From: Paenibacillus yonginensis
GTDB taxonomy: Bacteria; Bacillota; Bacilli; Paenibacillales; Paenibacillaceae
Assembly: GCF_001685395.1 (NCBI RefSeq)
Contig: NZ_CP014167.1
Span: forward strand, 749,501 to 813,500
DNA: 64,000 bases
Direction of reading: 5' to 3'
In this document: in pieces, positions 20,515-30,239 of the stretch
Numbering within the stretch: position 1 is the first letter of the stretch
Layout of the letters: every line of letters begins with the position of its first letter
Position numbers and translations under genes: made by a program
The notes under the pieces: generated by a model
Database searches by the model: none
Told to the model about the DNA's origin: nothing
Seen by the model: the letters and a program-made list of their open reading frames with translations, nothing else

Positions 20515-21270
20515 ATGAAACCTATTATTCACATCAACGAGTTGAACTTATATTACGGTTCTTTTCATGCGCTGAAGAACGTATCTATGGATATTCCGGA
20601 GAAAGAGATTACCGCTTTTATTGGCCCTTCCGGCTGCGGGAAATCCACGCTGCTTCGTACGCTGAACCGGATGAATGATATGATTCCAGGAACCCGAATA
20701 GAAGGCAAGGTAGAGGTGGGAGGAAACGATATTTACGGCGCCCAGGTTGAAGTGGAGTCGTTGAGACGAAACGTCGGCATGGTGTTTCAGCAGCCGAATC
20801 CTTTTCCAAAAAGCATATATGATAACGTTGCATATGGCCCAAAACTGCACGGAGTCCGCAGCCGTCCCGAACTGGATGCTATAGTCGAGAGAAGTCTTCG
20901 GCAAGCTGCATTGTGGGATGAAGTTAAGGATTATCTGAAACGTTCGGCGCTTCGGTTGTCCGGCGGTCAACAGCAGCGTCTTTGTATTGCCAGAGCCCTT
21001 GCCGTACAGCCTGATGTTCTGTTGATGGACGAAGCGACTTCCGCACTCGATCCGATTTCGACCTTAAAGATTGAAGAGCTGGTTCAGGAGCTCAAAGACA
21101 GCTACACTATCGTCATGGTTACCCATAATATGCATCAGGCTGCCCGTATTTCCGGGCGTACGGTATTTTTCCTCAATGGAGAAGTTGTGGAGGCGAATGA
21201 GACCCAGCAGTTGTTCTCGAACCCTCGGGATTCCCGGACCGAAGATTATATCTCCGGCCGTTTTGGATAA
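20515..21270 (+). CDS. pstB: phosphate ABC transporter ATP-binding protein PstB
   Basis: PstB is the cytosolic ATPase of the high-affinity phosphate importer. Walker A (GPSGCGKST), the family-specific [15 protein letters not shown], the signature [15 protein letters not shown] and Walker B ([13 protein letters not shown]) are all present. The 251-residue form from ATG 20515, with GGAAGGAG upstream, is preferred to an ATG eight codons earlier. The membrane subunits pstC, pstA and the binding protein pstS are not adjacent and must be elsewhere. phoU follows after 19 bp. Confidence 0.95.
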   Translation: MKPIIHINELNLYYGSFHALKNVSMDIPEKEITAFIGPSGCGKSTLLRTLNRMNDMIPGTRIEGKVEVGGNDIYGAQVEVESLRRNVGMVFQQPNPFPKSIYDNVAYGPKLHGVRSRPELDAIVERSLRQAALWDEVKDYLKRSALRLSGGQQQRLCIARALAVQPDVLLMDEATSALDPISTLKIEELVQELKDSYTIVMVTHNMHQAARISGRTVFFLNGEVVEANETQQLFSNPRDSRTEDYISGRFG

Positions 21271-21289
21271 AGGAAAGGGGCATGTGCCG

Positions 21290-21949
21290 ATGATACAGAG
21301 AAAAGAGTTTGATTTGCATTTGGAAGGTCTGCGGCAGCAGCTCCGCGAAATGGGCGAACATGTGAAGGCCGCCCTTCAAAATGCCGTCTCTTCCCTGCAG
21401 AACCTCAACCTTGAGCAAGCCCAGGAGGTTGTGGCCAAAGATGCCGAGCTGAACCGCATGGAAGAACAGGTTATGGAGCTGGGCTCCAAGCTGATCGTTA
21501 CGCAGCAGCCGGTGGCCAAGGATTTGCGTAAAATTATCGTAGCGTTCAAAATCTCCAGCGACTTGGAGCGAATGGGTGATCTGGCCGTGGATATCGCCAA
21601 AGTTACGCTTCGCCTTGAGGACCAGAAGCTGATCAAACCGCTTGTTGACATCCCAAAGATGGCCGGACTCGTTGAGAAGATGGTAGAGGATTCACTGAAC
21701 TCTTATCTCGATGAGAACACGGATTTGGCTTATAAAATGGCGCAGGATGACGACGAGGTCGATCACTTGTACAGCCAAGTTCTCCGCGATCTGTATGAAA
21801 TGATTAATAAAGATTCGGAGCAGATTCATCAGGCGCTGCTGCTTACGCTGGTGGGCCGGTATGTTGAGCGGATCGGTGACCATGCTACTAATATTGGAGA
21901 AAGCACGGTTTACCTCGTTACCGGCAAACGTCCGGATTTGAACCAATAA
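21290..21949 (+). CDS. phoU: phosphate signalling complex protein PhoU
   Basis: A 219-residue all-helical protein with two PhoU repeats. The metal-binding signatures SSDLERMGDLAVDIAK (repeat 1) and YVERIGDHATNIGE (repeat 2) are clear. PhoU connects the Pst importer to the PhoR kinase and dampens the Pho response when phosphate is ample. ATG 21290 follows AGGAAAGGGG; the GTG at 21284 is an alternative start. It is the last gene of the Pho block; a strong terminator follows. Confidence 0.95.
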   Translation: MIQRKEFDLHLEGLRQQLREMGEHVKAALQNAVSSLQNLNLEQAQEVVAKDAELNRMEEQVMELGSKLIVTQQPVAKDLRKIIVAFKISSDLERMGDLAVDIAKVTLRLEDQKLIKPLVDIPKMAGLVEKMVEDSLNSYLDENTDLAYKMAQDDDEVDHLYSQVLRDLYEMINKDSEQIHQALLLTLVGRYVERIGDHATNIGESTVYLVTGKRPDLNQ

Positions 21950-21967
21950 GCTTTTGTTTCGCAGCCC

Positions 21968-22002
21968 AAGACCACAGGAACTTTTCTGTGGTCTTTTTCT
22001 TT
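21968..22002 (+). terminator. intrinsic terminator after phoU
   Basis: AAGACCACAG (21968-21977) pairs with CTGTGGTCTT (21986-21995) and is followed by T-rich sequence. Confidence 0.9.
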
Positions 22003-22088
22003 TTAGGCTTCAGCCTGTTGAGCGCGTGAAACGCGCGAAATATAAAACCACCCGCTATGCGGGTGGAGGGATCTAGGGTTACACCAAT

Positions 22089-22142
22089 AAGACCATCCCG
22101 ATAAAATTGAGATGTTCAGGCTCAATTCGAAAGGATGGTCTT
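22089..22142 (+). promoter_or_regulatory. tnpA leader hairpin masking the ribosome site
   Basis: AAGACCATCC (22089-22098) pairs perfectly with GGATGGTCTT (22133-22142). The only plausible ribosome site (AAAGGA, 22130-22135) lies partly inside the right arm, two bases before the tnpA ATG. A smaller TTGAG/CTCAA stem sits in the loop. This resembles the leader structure that keeps IS200 transposase translation low. Confidence 0.7.
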
Positions 22143-22144
22143 AA

Positions 22145-22618
22145 ATGGCAAATAAAAACTTTAGTTTAGCGCACACAAAGTGGATGTGTAAGTATCACAT
22201 TGTGTTCACCCCGAAGTATAGACGTAAAGAGATCTACAATCAAGTGAGACGAGATCTAATTGAAATCATGAAGCGTCTATGTAAATACAAGGGAGTCGAG
22301 ATATTAGAAGGACATATGATGCCGGATCATGTGCACATGCTGGTGGCGATTCCACCGAAAATATGGGTGTCTTCCTTTATGGGCTATTTAAAAGGGAAAA
22401 GCGCACTCATGATCTTTGAGAAGCATGCCAATTTGAAGTATAAGTATGGGAATCGTAAATTCTGGGCGGAAGGCTACTACGTAAGTACAGTGGGGCTAAA
22501 TGAAGCCACCGTCGCCAAATACATTCGAGAGCAAGAGGCACATGACCAGGCAGTGGATAAGCTGAGTGTAAAAGAGTATGAAGATCCATTCAGCAGCAAC
22601 AAGAGCAAGAAAAAGTAA
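22145..22618 (+). CDS. tnpA: IS200/IS605 family transposase TnpA (Y1, HUH)
   Basis: A 157-residue single-strand transposase. The HUH metal motif is in MMPDHVHMLV near residue 60, and the catalytic tyrosine fits YIREQEAHDQ near residue 125. The start of the protein, THKWMCKYHIVFTPKYRRK in family style (here with HTKWMCKYHIVFTPKYRR), is diagnostic. The length is normal and the gene looks intact, so the element may be active. It has the same orientation as polA. Confidence 0.95.
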   Translation: MANKNFSLAHTKWMCKYHIVFTPKYRRKEIYNQVRRDLIEIMKRLCKYKGVEILEGHMMPDHVHMLVAIPPKIWVSSFMGYLKGKSALMIFEKHANLKYKYGNRKFWAEGYYVSTVGLNEATVAKYIREQEAHDQAVDKLSVKEYEDPFSSNKSKKK

Positions 22619-22832
22619 AACCAGTTTAACTGGTAAGTGAAAGAGACAAATAACACTGAGCCTGAACGCTTTGTGGTCAGGCTAGCGTCTTTAGGCGCAG
22701 TTTGGCAACAAGGGGTTATACCCCTAGTGCAAACCACCCGTTGGACGGGTGGTTCTGATTTGTTTTTGCTGGTGTAGGGTGCTGTGTTATCATAGAGTAC
22801 AAGAAGCCAAACCTAAGAACGAGGTGCACGAA

Positions 22833-25500
22833 ATGGAGAAATTGATCCTGATTGACGGGAACAGCATCATATACAGGGCGTTTTTTTGCCATGCCCCCGC
22901 TTACCAATTCAGCTGGTCAGCATACCAATGCCGTATACGGCTTTACGAATATGCTGCTTCGGTTAATTCAGGAGCAGCAGCCAAGCCACATTTTGGTAGC
23001 TTTTGATGCCGGGAAGCAGACTTTCCGGCATGAGGGTTATAAGGATTATAAAGGCGGCCGGGAGAAAACACCGCCGGAGCTGTCGGAGCAATTCCCGGTG
23101 CTGAAGGAGCTGCTGGACAGCTTTGGCATCGCCCGCTATGAATCGGAAGGTTTTGAAGCGGATGATATTATCGGAGCTGTGAGCAAACGGGCGGACGAGG
23201 AAGGCAAGCAGGTGCTTGTTGTTACCGGTGATAAAGATATGCTGCAGCTCGTATCCGACCATGTCCAGGTCGCATTGACCCGGAAAGGCGTTACGGAAGT
23301 CGAGTCGTATGGTTTTGCCGAAATCCAGGAACGCTACGGACTCAAACCCGAGCAGATTACCGACTTGAAAGGCCTTATGGGCGATACCTCGGATAATATT
23401 CCAGGCGTGCCCGGCATTGGCGAGAAAACGGCGCTCAAGCTGCTGCACCAGTTCGGCAGTGTTGAGGAAGTGCTGGCCCGAACGGACGAGCTGAAAGGCA
23501 AAATGAAAGAAAATCTGGTCAATCATGCGGATGATGCCCGGATGAGCAAGCAGCTGGCGACCATTCACCGCGAGATGCCGGTAGACAGAAGCTGGGAGGA
23601 TATGGTGTTTGCGGGCCTCTCAGAGGACAAAGCAGCACCTGTGCTTCGCAAGCTTGAGTTTAAATCGCTGCTGGAACGTTTGTCTTTCGCTGCCGAAGGC
23701 GGAGCCGCGCCGGACGGACAGACAGACCGGAAAGCGGAAGAAGAGCTGGAGATCCAGGTTTGTACAGAGGACAATCTGGGTGAATTGCTGGGAATTCTCC
23801 CTCAGGTTACGGCTCTACATATTGAGACTAACGGAGATAATCCGCATCAGGCAGAAGTTGTTGGCCTTGCTTTTGCCGCTGCGGAGAGGCACTATATCGT
23901 TTCTTACGAGCTATTGAGCAAGGCAGCTGCCACGCCGCTTAAAGCCTGGCTCGCCGACGAGACCATCCCCAAAAACGGCTACGATCTGCATCGCGCCGAT
24001 CTGGCGCTCCACTGGCACGGGATTCCGTTTGCAGGGGCAGCCTTTGACGTCAGTATCGCCGCTTATCTGCTTGATCCTACAGGGGGAGATCAGAGCATCT
24101 CGGCACTGGCGGACAAATATGGTCTGGCGCAGGTAACCTCGGATGAAGGTGTATTTGGCAAAGGGGCTAAATACAAAGTGCCGGAGGAGGAGCTTCTCGG
24201 CAAACATCTGGCCCGGAAAGCCGCCGCGATCGCCAAGCTGGTGCCTCTGCAGCAGGAGGATTTGGAGAAGAACGGCATGAGCAAACTCTTTTTCGATCTG
24301 GAGATGCCTTTGTCGCGGATTTTGGCCGATATGGAGAAGCAGGGCGTAGCGGTTAACCGCGAGGATCTGCAGCAGCTAGGAGCGGAGTTCCAGGAACAGA
24401 TCAACAAGCTGGTCGCTCAAATTTATGATATTGCGGGAACGGAATTTAATCTGAATTCACCGAAGCAGCTCGGGGAAATTTTGTTCGACAAAATGCAGCT
24501 TCCCGTCATCAAGAAAACAAAAACCGGTTATTCGACGGATGCGGACGTGCTGGAGAAGCTGGCCCCTTATCATGATATCGTGCAATTTATTCTCGATTAC
24601 CGTCAGCTGGCCAAACTGCAGTCCACTTATGTGGAAGGTCTGCTGAAAGAAATTCGTCCGGAGACCGGCAAGGTGCATACGTATTTCCGGCAGACGATTA
24701 CGGCAACAGGCCGGCTGAGCAGCCAATATCCGAACCTGCAGAACATTCCGATCCGTCTGGAGGAAGGACGCAAGATCCGCAAGGTGTTTGTGCCTTCCGA
24801 GCCGGGCTGGCATATCCTGGCGGCCGACTATTCTCAGATCGAGCTGCGGGTGTTGGCTCATATTTCAGGGGATGAGCGGCTGAAAGAAGCTTTCCTGGAT
24901 GAGATGGATATTCACACCAAAACGGCGAGCGATGTGTTTGGCGTGCCGCAGGATCAGGTTGACTCGAATATGCGCCGCTCGGCCAAAGCGGTCAATTTCG
25001 GGATCGTATACGGGATCAGTGACTATGGCCTGTCCCAGAACCTCAACATAACAAGGAAGGAAGCCGGGCAGTTCATTGAGCAATATTTTGCCGTCTTCCA
25101 GGGGGTTCGCAGATATATGGACTCGATCGTCAAGGAAGCCAAACGGGACGGCTATGTGACCACACTGCTGGAACGCCGGCGGTATTTGCCGGAAATTAAT
25201 GCAAGCAACTTTAATCTTCGCTCCTTTGCGGAAAGAACGGCCATGAATACGCCGATTCAGGGAACGGCGGCAGACATCATCAAGCTGGCGATGGTGCGGA
25301 TGGTGGAGGCGCTGAGCGAACGGAAGCTGAAGAGCCGCATGCTGCTTCAGGTGCATGACGAACTTGTATTTGAGGTTCCGGAGGACGAGCTCGAGCTGAT
25401 GACCGGGCTGGTGCCTGAAGTCATGGAGAAGGCGCTTGAGCTGTCCGTGCCGCTGAAAGCGGAGGTCAGCAGCGGGAACAATTGGTACGAGGCCAAATAA
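22833..25500 (+). CDS. polA: DNA polymerase I, apparent +1 frameshift near the N-terminus
   Basis: DNA polymerase I fills gaps and removes RNA primers. The start is ATG 22833 (MEKLILIDGNSIIYRAFF). The frame then breaks at a run of seven T (22881-22887); removing one T joins it exactly to AMPPLTNSAGQHTNAVYG, as in all PolA proteins. The rest is intact: 5' nuclease domain to about residue 290, a 3'-5' exonuclease-like domain that lacks the usual catalytic acids (LHIETNG in place of DTET), and polymerase motifs DYSQIELRVL, RRSAKAVNFGIVYG and VHDELVFEVP. The repaired product would be about 888 residues. A sequencing overcall is the simplest explanation. mutM follows after 52 bp. Confidence 0.9.
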
Positions 25501-25552
25501 AGGGGCACGGCAGGGCTTTTTCCGGTATAATGGGACATGAGGTGAAGAAAGA

Positions 25553-26380
25553 ATGCCGGAATTGCCGGAAGTTGAAACCGTAAGACGAACGTTAACCCAG
25601 TTAATTACAGGCAAGAAGATAAAGAAGGTAACCGTAAATCTGGCGCGGATTATCCAGCGCCCTGACGATACGAAGCTGTTCAGCCAGGAGTTGGAAGGAC
25701 ATGTGATTACCTGTGTTGGCCGAAGAGGCAAATTTCTGCGGATCGAAATGGACAATCTGGTGTTGGTCTCTCATTTGCGGATGGAAGGCCGCTATGGTTT
25801 GTACCGCAGTGACGAGCCGGTGGAGAAGCATACCCATGTGATTTTTCACTTCACGGATGGAACTGAACTTCGCTACCGTGATGTCCGCCAATTCGGGACG
25901 ATGCATTTATTTGCGCCGGGAGAGGAATTTAGAAACAAACCGCTGCAGAAGCTTGGGCTTGAGCCTTTGGATGAGGGATTTACACTTGAAGCTTTAAGAA
26001 AGGTGCTTGCCGGCCGGAAGACAAAAATCAAGGTGGCTCTGCTGAATCAGGAATACATTGTAGGGCTTGGCAATATCTATGTGGATGAGGCTTTGTTCCG
26101 TGCCGGCATCCATCCGGAGCGCCCGGCGGATTCGTTAAGGGATGAAGAGTGGACAGCCCTGTATCAAAGCATTATTTCGACCTTGACCGAGGCTGTTGAA
26201 GCCGGCGGTTCATCCATCAAGTCCTATGTGAATGGACAAGGGGAGATGGGGATGTTTCAGCAGCAGCTGCAAATATATGGCCGGAAAAATGAGAGCTGCA
26301 GCCGCTGCGGCGGCGTGATTGAGAAATCGGTCGTCGGCGGGCGCGGCACCCATTATTGCCCGCGCTGCCAGCAGCTTTAG
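25553..26380 (+). CDS. mutM: formamidopyrimidine-DNA glycosylase
   Basis: MutM excises oxidised purines such as 8-oxoguanine and cuts the resulting abasic site. The N-terminus MPELPEVETVRR supplies the catalytic proline-2 and glutamate-3 after removal of methionine; the lysine region, the helix-two-turn-helix NQEYIVGLGNIYVDEAL and the C-terminal zinc finger (CSRCGG and CPRCQQ) are complete. At 275 residues it has normal length. It lies between polA and coaE in the order common in Bacillales (polA-mutM-coaE). Confidence 0.96.
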   Translation: MPELPEVETVRRTLTQLITGKKIKKVTVNLARIIQRPDDTKLFSQELEGHVITCVGRRGKFLRIEMDNLVLVSHLRMEGRYGLYRSDEPVEKHTHVIFHFTDGTELRYRDVRQFGTMHLFAPGEEFRNKPLQKLGLEPLDEGFTLEALRKVLAGRKTKIKVALLNQEYIVGLGNIYVDEALFRAGIHPERPADSLRDEEWTALYQSIISTLTEAVEAGGSSIKSYVNGQGEMGMFQQQLQIYGRKNESCSRCGGVIEKSVVGGRGTHYCPRCQQL

Positions 26381-26408
26381 CTAGTATGATTTAATGAGGT
26401 GAGTGCAA

Positions 26409-27005
26409 TTGAAGATCGGGCTGACAGGCGGAATAGCAACGGGGAAAAGCACGGTTTCCCGCATGCTGACCCGCCGGGGAGCGCTGTTGATTGATGCCGA
26501 TGTTCTGGCCCGCGAGGTCATGGAACCCGGGCATCCGGTGCTGGAGGCCGTTGTGCAGCGTTTTGGAAAGGACATCCTGCTGCCGGACGGAACCTTGGAT
26601 CGGAAGAAGCTGGGGACCCGTGTGTTCGAGAGCCCGGAAGAACGTCTTGCTCTGAATGCGATCACACATCCCGCGATTCGTGCGGAGACGAAGCGAAGAA
26701 TAGAGGCGTATGAAGCCGAATATCCGGACAAGCTGGTAGTAGCCGACATTCCGCTGCTCTATGAATCCGGTCTGGATTCGCTTTATGAAACCATTATGGT
26801 CGTATATGTGCCGCGGGAGATCCAGCTTATGCGCCTGATGGAACGCGATGGTCTTGATGCACTCCAGGCTGAAGCCAGATTGTCCGCCCAGATGGACATT
26901 GAACAGAAGAGGACGATTGCCGATATCGTGATTGATAACAGCCAGGGACTTGAACAGACTGAAGCCCAGGTCGAAGCGTTCTGGAAAAGCTGTGGGTTGT
27001 CATGA
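26409..27005 (+). CDS. coaE: dephospho-CoA kinase
   Basis: CoaE phosphorylates dephospho-CoA in the last step of coenzyme A synthesis. The P-loop GGIATGKST appears at residues 7-15, the conserved DADVLAREV follows, and LLYESGLDSLYE is also typical. The TTG at 26409 is preferred: GAGGTGAG at 26396-26403 is correctly spaced to it, whereas the GTG at 26403 overlaps that site. The product has about 198 residues. It overlaps the following gene by 4 bp (ATGA), so the two are translationally coupled. Confidence 0.93.
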   Translation: MKIGLTGGIATGKSTVSRMLTRRGALLIDADVLAREVMEPGHPVLEAVVQRFGKDILLPDGTLDRKKLGTRVFESPEERLALNAITHPAIRAETKRRIEAYEAEYPDKLVVADIPLLYESGLDSLYETIMVVYVPREIQLMRLMERDGLDALQAEARLSAQMDIEQKRTIADIVIDNSQGLEQTEAQVEAFWKSCGLS

Positions 27006-27565
27006 AGTGGCTCCGTAAGAAAAGAGTGCTGCTGCTATTGTTCATGGGTTTTATCGTGTTGATCTTTATGAATACGCAGTGGCTCACTTTGTTTTATCCG
27101 ATTTATTATAAGGATGATATTCGCAAGCACTCGGAGAAAAACCAGCTTGATCCGTTTATGGTTGCTGCTATTATCAAGGTTGAAACCAATTACAAACCAA
27201 GCAGGCAGTCCAGAAAAGGGGCGCTGGGCGTGATGCAAATTATGCCGGATACAGCGCAGTGGGTATTGGAGCAAGCCAAGCTGCCAAACGTATCCATGGA
27301 CAGGATCAATAACGAAACCGGGACAAACATTGAAATTGGAACCTGGTATTTAAAGAGCTTGTCCGATCAGTTTGACGGGAATATGGTTGCGGTGATCGCA
27401 GCTTATAATGCGGGTCCTACGAGGGTGAAGAACTGGTTGAAGAGCGGAACATGGGACGGCACTGTGGAAACAACCAAAAACATCCCGCTAGGAGAAACCA
27501 GGCATTATGTGCAGCGGGTTGTTCATTATTATGAGCAGTATACCAGCATCTATAAGCAGTTCTAA
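27002..27565 (+). CDS. lytic transglycosylase (SLT domain)
   Basis: A 187-residue protein with one N-terminal membrane helix (residues 8-28), acting outside the membrane on peptidoglycan. The SLT catalytic glutamate lies in AAIIKVETNYKP, and RKGALGVMQIMPDTAQW and VIAAYNAGP complete the goose-type lysozyme-like signature. It resembles Bacillus YjbJ-like soluble lytic transglycosylases found next to coaE. Coupling to coaE by the ATGA overlap is clear. Confidence 0.93.
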   Translation: MKWLRKKRVLLLLFMGFIVLIFMNTQWLTLFYPIYYKDDIRKHSEKNQLDPFMVAAIIKVETNYKPSRQSRKGALGVMQIMPDTAQWVLEQAKLPNVSMDRINNETGTNIEIGTWYLKSLSDQFDGNMVAVIAAYNAGPTRVKNWLKSGTWDGTVETTKNIPLGETRHYVQRVVHYYEQYTSIYKQF

Positions 27566-27569
27566 ACAA

Positions 27570-27613
27570 GAAAAACGCCGGAGAGAATGTAGAATTCTCC
27601 CCGGCGCTTCTTA
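27570..27613. terminator. bidirectional terminator between transglycosylase and SASP genes
   Basis: ACGCCGGAGAGAAT pairs, with a mismatch, with ATTCTCCCCGGCGC. AAGAAAAA lies on the left and TTCTTA on the right, serving the convergent genes. Confidence 0.8.
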
Positions 27614-27628
27614 GCTGCTTGTCAGTTC

Positions 27629-27853
27629 TTATTTGAATTGACCAGCCAATTGTTGTTCTGCCAGTGTTACAAGACGTTTAGTAATGTAACCCCCGATAGA
27701 ACCGTTTTCGTAAGAAGTCAAGTTACCTGCATATCCATCTTGTGGAAAAGAAATGCCGAGTTCTTGAGCAATTTCATATTTCATTTGCTCGAGTGCGCCA
27801 GAAGCTTGTCGAACTACCAGGTTGTTGGAGTTACCGCTGTTGTTGTTTGCCAT
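27629..27853 (-). CDS. alpha/beta-type small acid-soluble spore protein
   Basis: A 74-residue SASP that coats spore DNA and protects it from UV and heat. The hallmark segments are present: a Asn/Ser-rich N-terminus, [14 protein letters not shown] with the GPR protease cleavage region, and [19 protein letters not shown] 27853 is selected because AAGGAGGTG precedes it by eight bases; a GTG four codons earlier lies inside that site. It confirms an endospore-forming host. Expression is expected in the forespore under sigma-G, though I assign no promoter. Confidence 0.95.
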   Translation of the reverse strand: MANNNSGNSNNLVVRQASGALEQMKYEIAQELGISFPQDGYAGNLTSYENGSIGGYITKRLVTLAEQQLAGQFK

Positions 27854-27991
27854 TGTCTTTTTCACCTCCTTGGGTTGGTAACTGTATTATGTGCCGTATT
27901 ACGGAATCTACTCACAAAGTTTAAAATTTTCAGATGGAATTGTTATCCAGATAGGTGAAAACCTTGATTTGCTAAGAAAGGAGAGGGTATT

Positions 27992-28462
27992 TTGAAGTGT
28001 CCGTACTGCGATTATAATGGCACTAAGGTGCTGGATTCCCGGCCTGCGAATGAAAACCGCTCCATTCGCAGACGGCGGGAATGCGAGAAGTGCAACCGCC
28101 GATTTACGACTTTTGAGATGGTGGAGGAAACGCCGTTAATCGTAATCAAGAAGGGCGGCAGCCGCGAGGAATTCAGCCGGGAGAAGATGCTGCGCGGATT
28201 AATCCGCGCCTGTGAGAAACGCCCGGTGTCCGTGGAGCAGCTGGAGTCGATCGTCTCTGAGGTCGAAACGTCGCTGCGCAATACAGCGGTGGCTGAAGTG
28301 GAAAGCATGGAAATCGGCGAGCTTGTGATGGAGCATCTGTATCCGGTTGATGAAGTGGCTTACGTCCGGTTTGCCTCGGTATACCGCCAATTCAAGGATA
28401 TCGATATGTTTATGCGGGAGCTGAAGGGATTGCTGTCTAAAGATACGGGCAGCGGAGAATAA
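27992..28462 (+). CDS. nrdR: transcriptional repressor NrdR
   Basis: NrdR represses ribonucleotide reductase genes in response to ATP/dATP. The zinc ribbon ([15 protein letters not shown], then [12 protein letters not shown]) occupies residues 3-45 and the ATP-cone domain about 46-140. The 156-residue length is standard. The start is TTG at 27992 with AAAGGAGAGGG upstream; the first cysteine follows at residue 3, so a later start is not possible. Confidence 0.96.
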   Translation: MKCPYCDYNGTKVLDSRPANENRSIRRRRECEKCNRRFTTFEMVEETPLIVIKKGGSREEFSREKMLRGLIRACEKRPVSVEQLESIVSEVETSLRNTAVAEVESMEIGELVMEHLYPVDEVAYVRFASVYRQFKDIDMFMRELKGLLSKDTGSGE

Positions 28463-28473
28463 AAAAATTTGAT

Positions 28474-28502
28474 GGGCCCTGGAGAGATTCCTGGGCTCTT
28501 TT
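28474..28502 (+). terminator. probable terminator after nrdR
   Basis: GGGCCCTGG pairs imperfectly with CCTGGGCTC and is followed by TTTT. It is weaker than the others in the window. Confidence 0.5.
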
Positions 28503-28595
28503 GGTGTTCCGGAATAATTGTCTGTACAAACAATCCGGTAATGAAGTACCATGTGAGAGGGCGTCCCGGAGTCCGGAGAGGGAGGACATTTTATT

Positions 28596-28916
28596 ATGAA
28601 AGCTGCGATATTATTTGTGCTTGCGGGGGTGGCGGAAATCGGGGGCGGATATTTGATCTGGCTTTGGCTGCGCGACGGAAAAAGCTCGCTGTACGGCCTG
28701 TTTGGCGCGTTGCTGCTCATTGCCTATGGGATAGTCGCAACCTTGCAGTCTTTCTCGTCCTTTGGCCGCGTCTATGCGGCTTATGGAGGGATTTTTATCG
28801 TATTGTCCGTCCTGTGGGGATGGTGGGTGGACCGTAAAAATCCAGATGCTTATGACTGGGCAGGGATGATCATTTGTTTGATTGGGGCACTCGTGATGCT
28901 TGCGCCCCGCAAATGA
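28596..28916 (+). CDS. YnfA family (UPF0060) membrane protein
   Basis: A 106-residue protein with four membrane helices. [20 protein letters not shown] at the start and [20 protein letters not shown] later are diagnostic of the YnfA family, which is distantly related to small multidrug resistance transporters. The transported substrate is not established. ATG 28596 is preceded by a purine-rich GGAGAGGGAGG. A DMT transporter gene follows after 42 bp, so the two may be co-transcribed. Confidence 0.92.
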   Translation: MKAAILFVLAGVAEIGGGYLIWLWLRDGKSSLYGLFGALLLIAYGIVATLQSFSSFGRVYAAYGGIFIVLSVLWGWWVDRKNPDAYDWAGMIICLIGALVMLAPRK

Positions 28917-28958
28917 GCAGAGGGTCCGGATTTTGAAGTGAAGAAGGAATTCACAATC

Positions 28959-29870
28959 ATGAAGGAAACAAAATCAGTTTATGTAAATGTGGTCTTGTTG
29001 ACCATTGGAGTCATTTCGATCGGATTGTCCTCCATTTTTATTAAATGGGCCACCGCGCCGGCTTCTGTACTCGGCATGTACAGGCTTTTTTTTACGCTGG
29101 TATTAATTACGCCGATGCTGCGCAAATTATCTTTGCGCGCCATATTTAAGGATCTATCCCGGAAGGAGCTGCTGCTTCTGCTGCTGGCGGGTGTTTTCCT
29201 TGGGCTGCATTTTCTGCTCTGGATGGAATCGCTTGCTCATACGTCCGTTGCCAGCTCCATGATCCTGTTGTCGCTCCAGCCTGTATTTATTATGCTGGGT
29301 TCTTTCTTTATGTTTAAGGAGCGGACAACCGGAGGAGGCGTGCTCGCTTTAAGCGTAGCGGTAATTGGATCGGCAGTAACGGCTTGGGGCGATGTGGGAC
29401 TGTCCTCAGAGGCCATGTATGGTGATGTGCTCTCACTTCTTGGAGCCGTCACTTCTTCCCTTTACATGCTGACAGGGCAGAACCTGGTGCGCCGAATTCC
29501 GCCGATTGCTTACAGCTATATCGTGTTTGCTGTGGGCGGCATCGTGATGCTGATCTACAATTTGGCCAAGGGGGTTGTGTTATTCGATTACGACAGCAAA
29601 GAATGGGTTTTGTTCCTGCTGCTGGCTATCGTTCCTACAATCTTTGGGCAAATGCTGTTTAATCGTCTGCTGGGCTCGCTCGGGGCAACGACCATTTCCA
29701 TGGTCATCGTGGCGGAACCGGCTGTAGCGATCCTGCTGGCTGCTTTCTTGCTGAATGAGAAGCTCACCCTTCTGCATGGCGTGGGAGGCGTATTGACTTT
29801 GGCCGGAATTGGTTTGTTTTTCTGGTTTAAACAGATGATGATTAAGCGGGGCCAAAAAAGTTTAAGGTAA
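28959..29870 (+). CDS. EamA/DMT family transporter
   Basis: A 303-residue protein with ten hydrophobic helices arranged as two EamA repeats, about residues 10-145 and 155-300. The end-of-repeat pattern is visible in the second half (FNRLLGSLGATTISMVIVAEP and ILLAAFLLNEKLTLLHGVGGVL). Such proteins export amino acids or other metabolites; the substrate cannot be predicted. ATG 28959 is used with AAGGA upstream; GTG at 28938 is possible. Confidence 0.9.
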   Translation: MKETKSVYVNVVLLTIGVISIGLSSIFIKWATAPASVLGMYRLFFTLVLITPMLRKLSLRAIFKDLSRKELLLLLLAGVFLGLHFLLWMESLAHTSVASSMILLSLQPVFIMLGSFFMFKERTTGGGVLALSVAVIGSAVTAWGDVGLSSEAMYGDVLSLLGAVTSSLYMLTGQNLVRRIPPIAYSYIVFAVGGIVMLIYNLAKGVVLFDYDSKEWVLFLLLAIVPTIFGQMLFNRLLGSLGATTISMVIVAEPAVAILLAAFLLNEKLTLLHGVGGVLTLAGIGLFFWFKQMMIKRGQKSLR

Positions 29871-30239
29871 TTTTCAGCTTTCTATAAGGTTACATTAATC
29901 TAGGACGTGTATATTGAAATTACCCTCTTAATGATAAATTGGTTGACGGAGATCGGCTGGGTGGGGCCGGCCGATCTCTGATCAGCCGGATACAAGCTCG
30001 GCGCAGAATTCCCTTGGACATAGGGCGTGCCTTAAATATACAAGATATACAAGAGAAGATACATAATGAACATGATGGGCAAGACCTTGCGGAAGCAGGG
30101 TCTTTTGTTTTGTGCTATTAGGCCATGAGGATTGGCCTTTGGGCAGACGCGGAAATCCGCACTCACGGGCTTAAGCCTACAGCAAAATTTGAGGTGCTTC
30201 ATATGGTATAGAGTAATCCACCAAGAGGAGGTCGTTAAA
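29871..30239 (+). other. 369-bp gap with several RNA-like stem-loops before yjcZ
   Basis: No convincing protein gene is present. GAGATCGGC (29949-29957) pairs with GCCGATCTC (29970-29978). AAGACC/GGTCTT at 30081-30103 is followed by TTTGTTTT and looks like a terminator, so a short transcript might end there. Between 30121 and 30185 three small stems follow each other: GGCC/GGCC, GCGGA/TCCGC and GGGCTTAAGCC. I recognise no known riboswitch in this. Confidence 0.4.

Larger units (their letters stand above)
22044..22757 (+). mobile_element. IS200-type insertion sequence (IS200/IS605 family)
   Basis: The element carries one Y1 transposase gene and no tnpB. Near-identical hairpins mark both ends: CCACCCGC-TAT-GCGGGTGG at 22048-22066 and AACCACCCGT-TGG-ACGGGTGGTT at 22732-22754. 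Such subterminal hairpins are what HUH single-strand transposases recognise; there are no terminal inverted repeats or target duplication. The exact cleavage points cannot be read from one copy, so the limits are approximate. It sits between the phoU terminator and polA. Confidence 0.85.
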
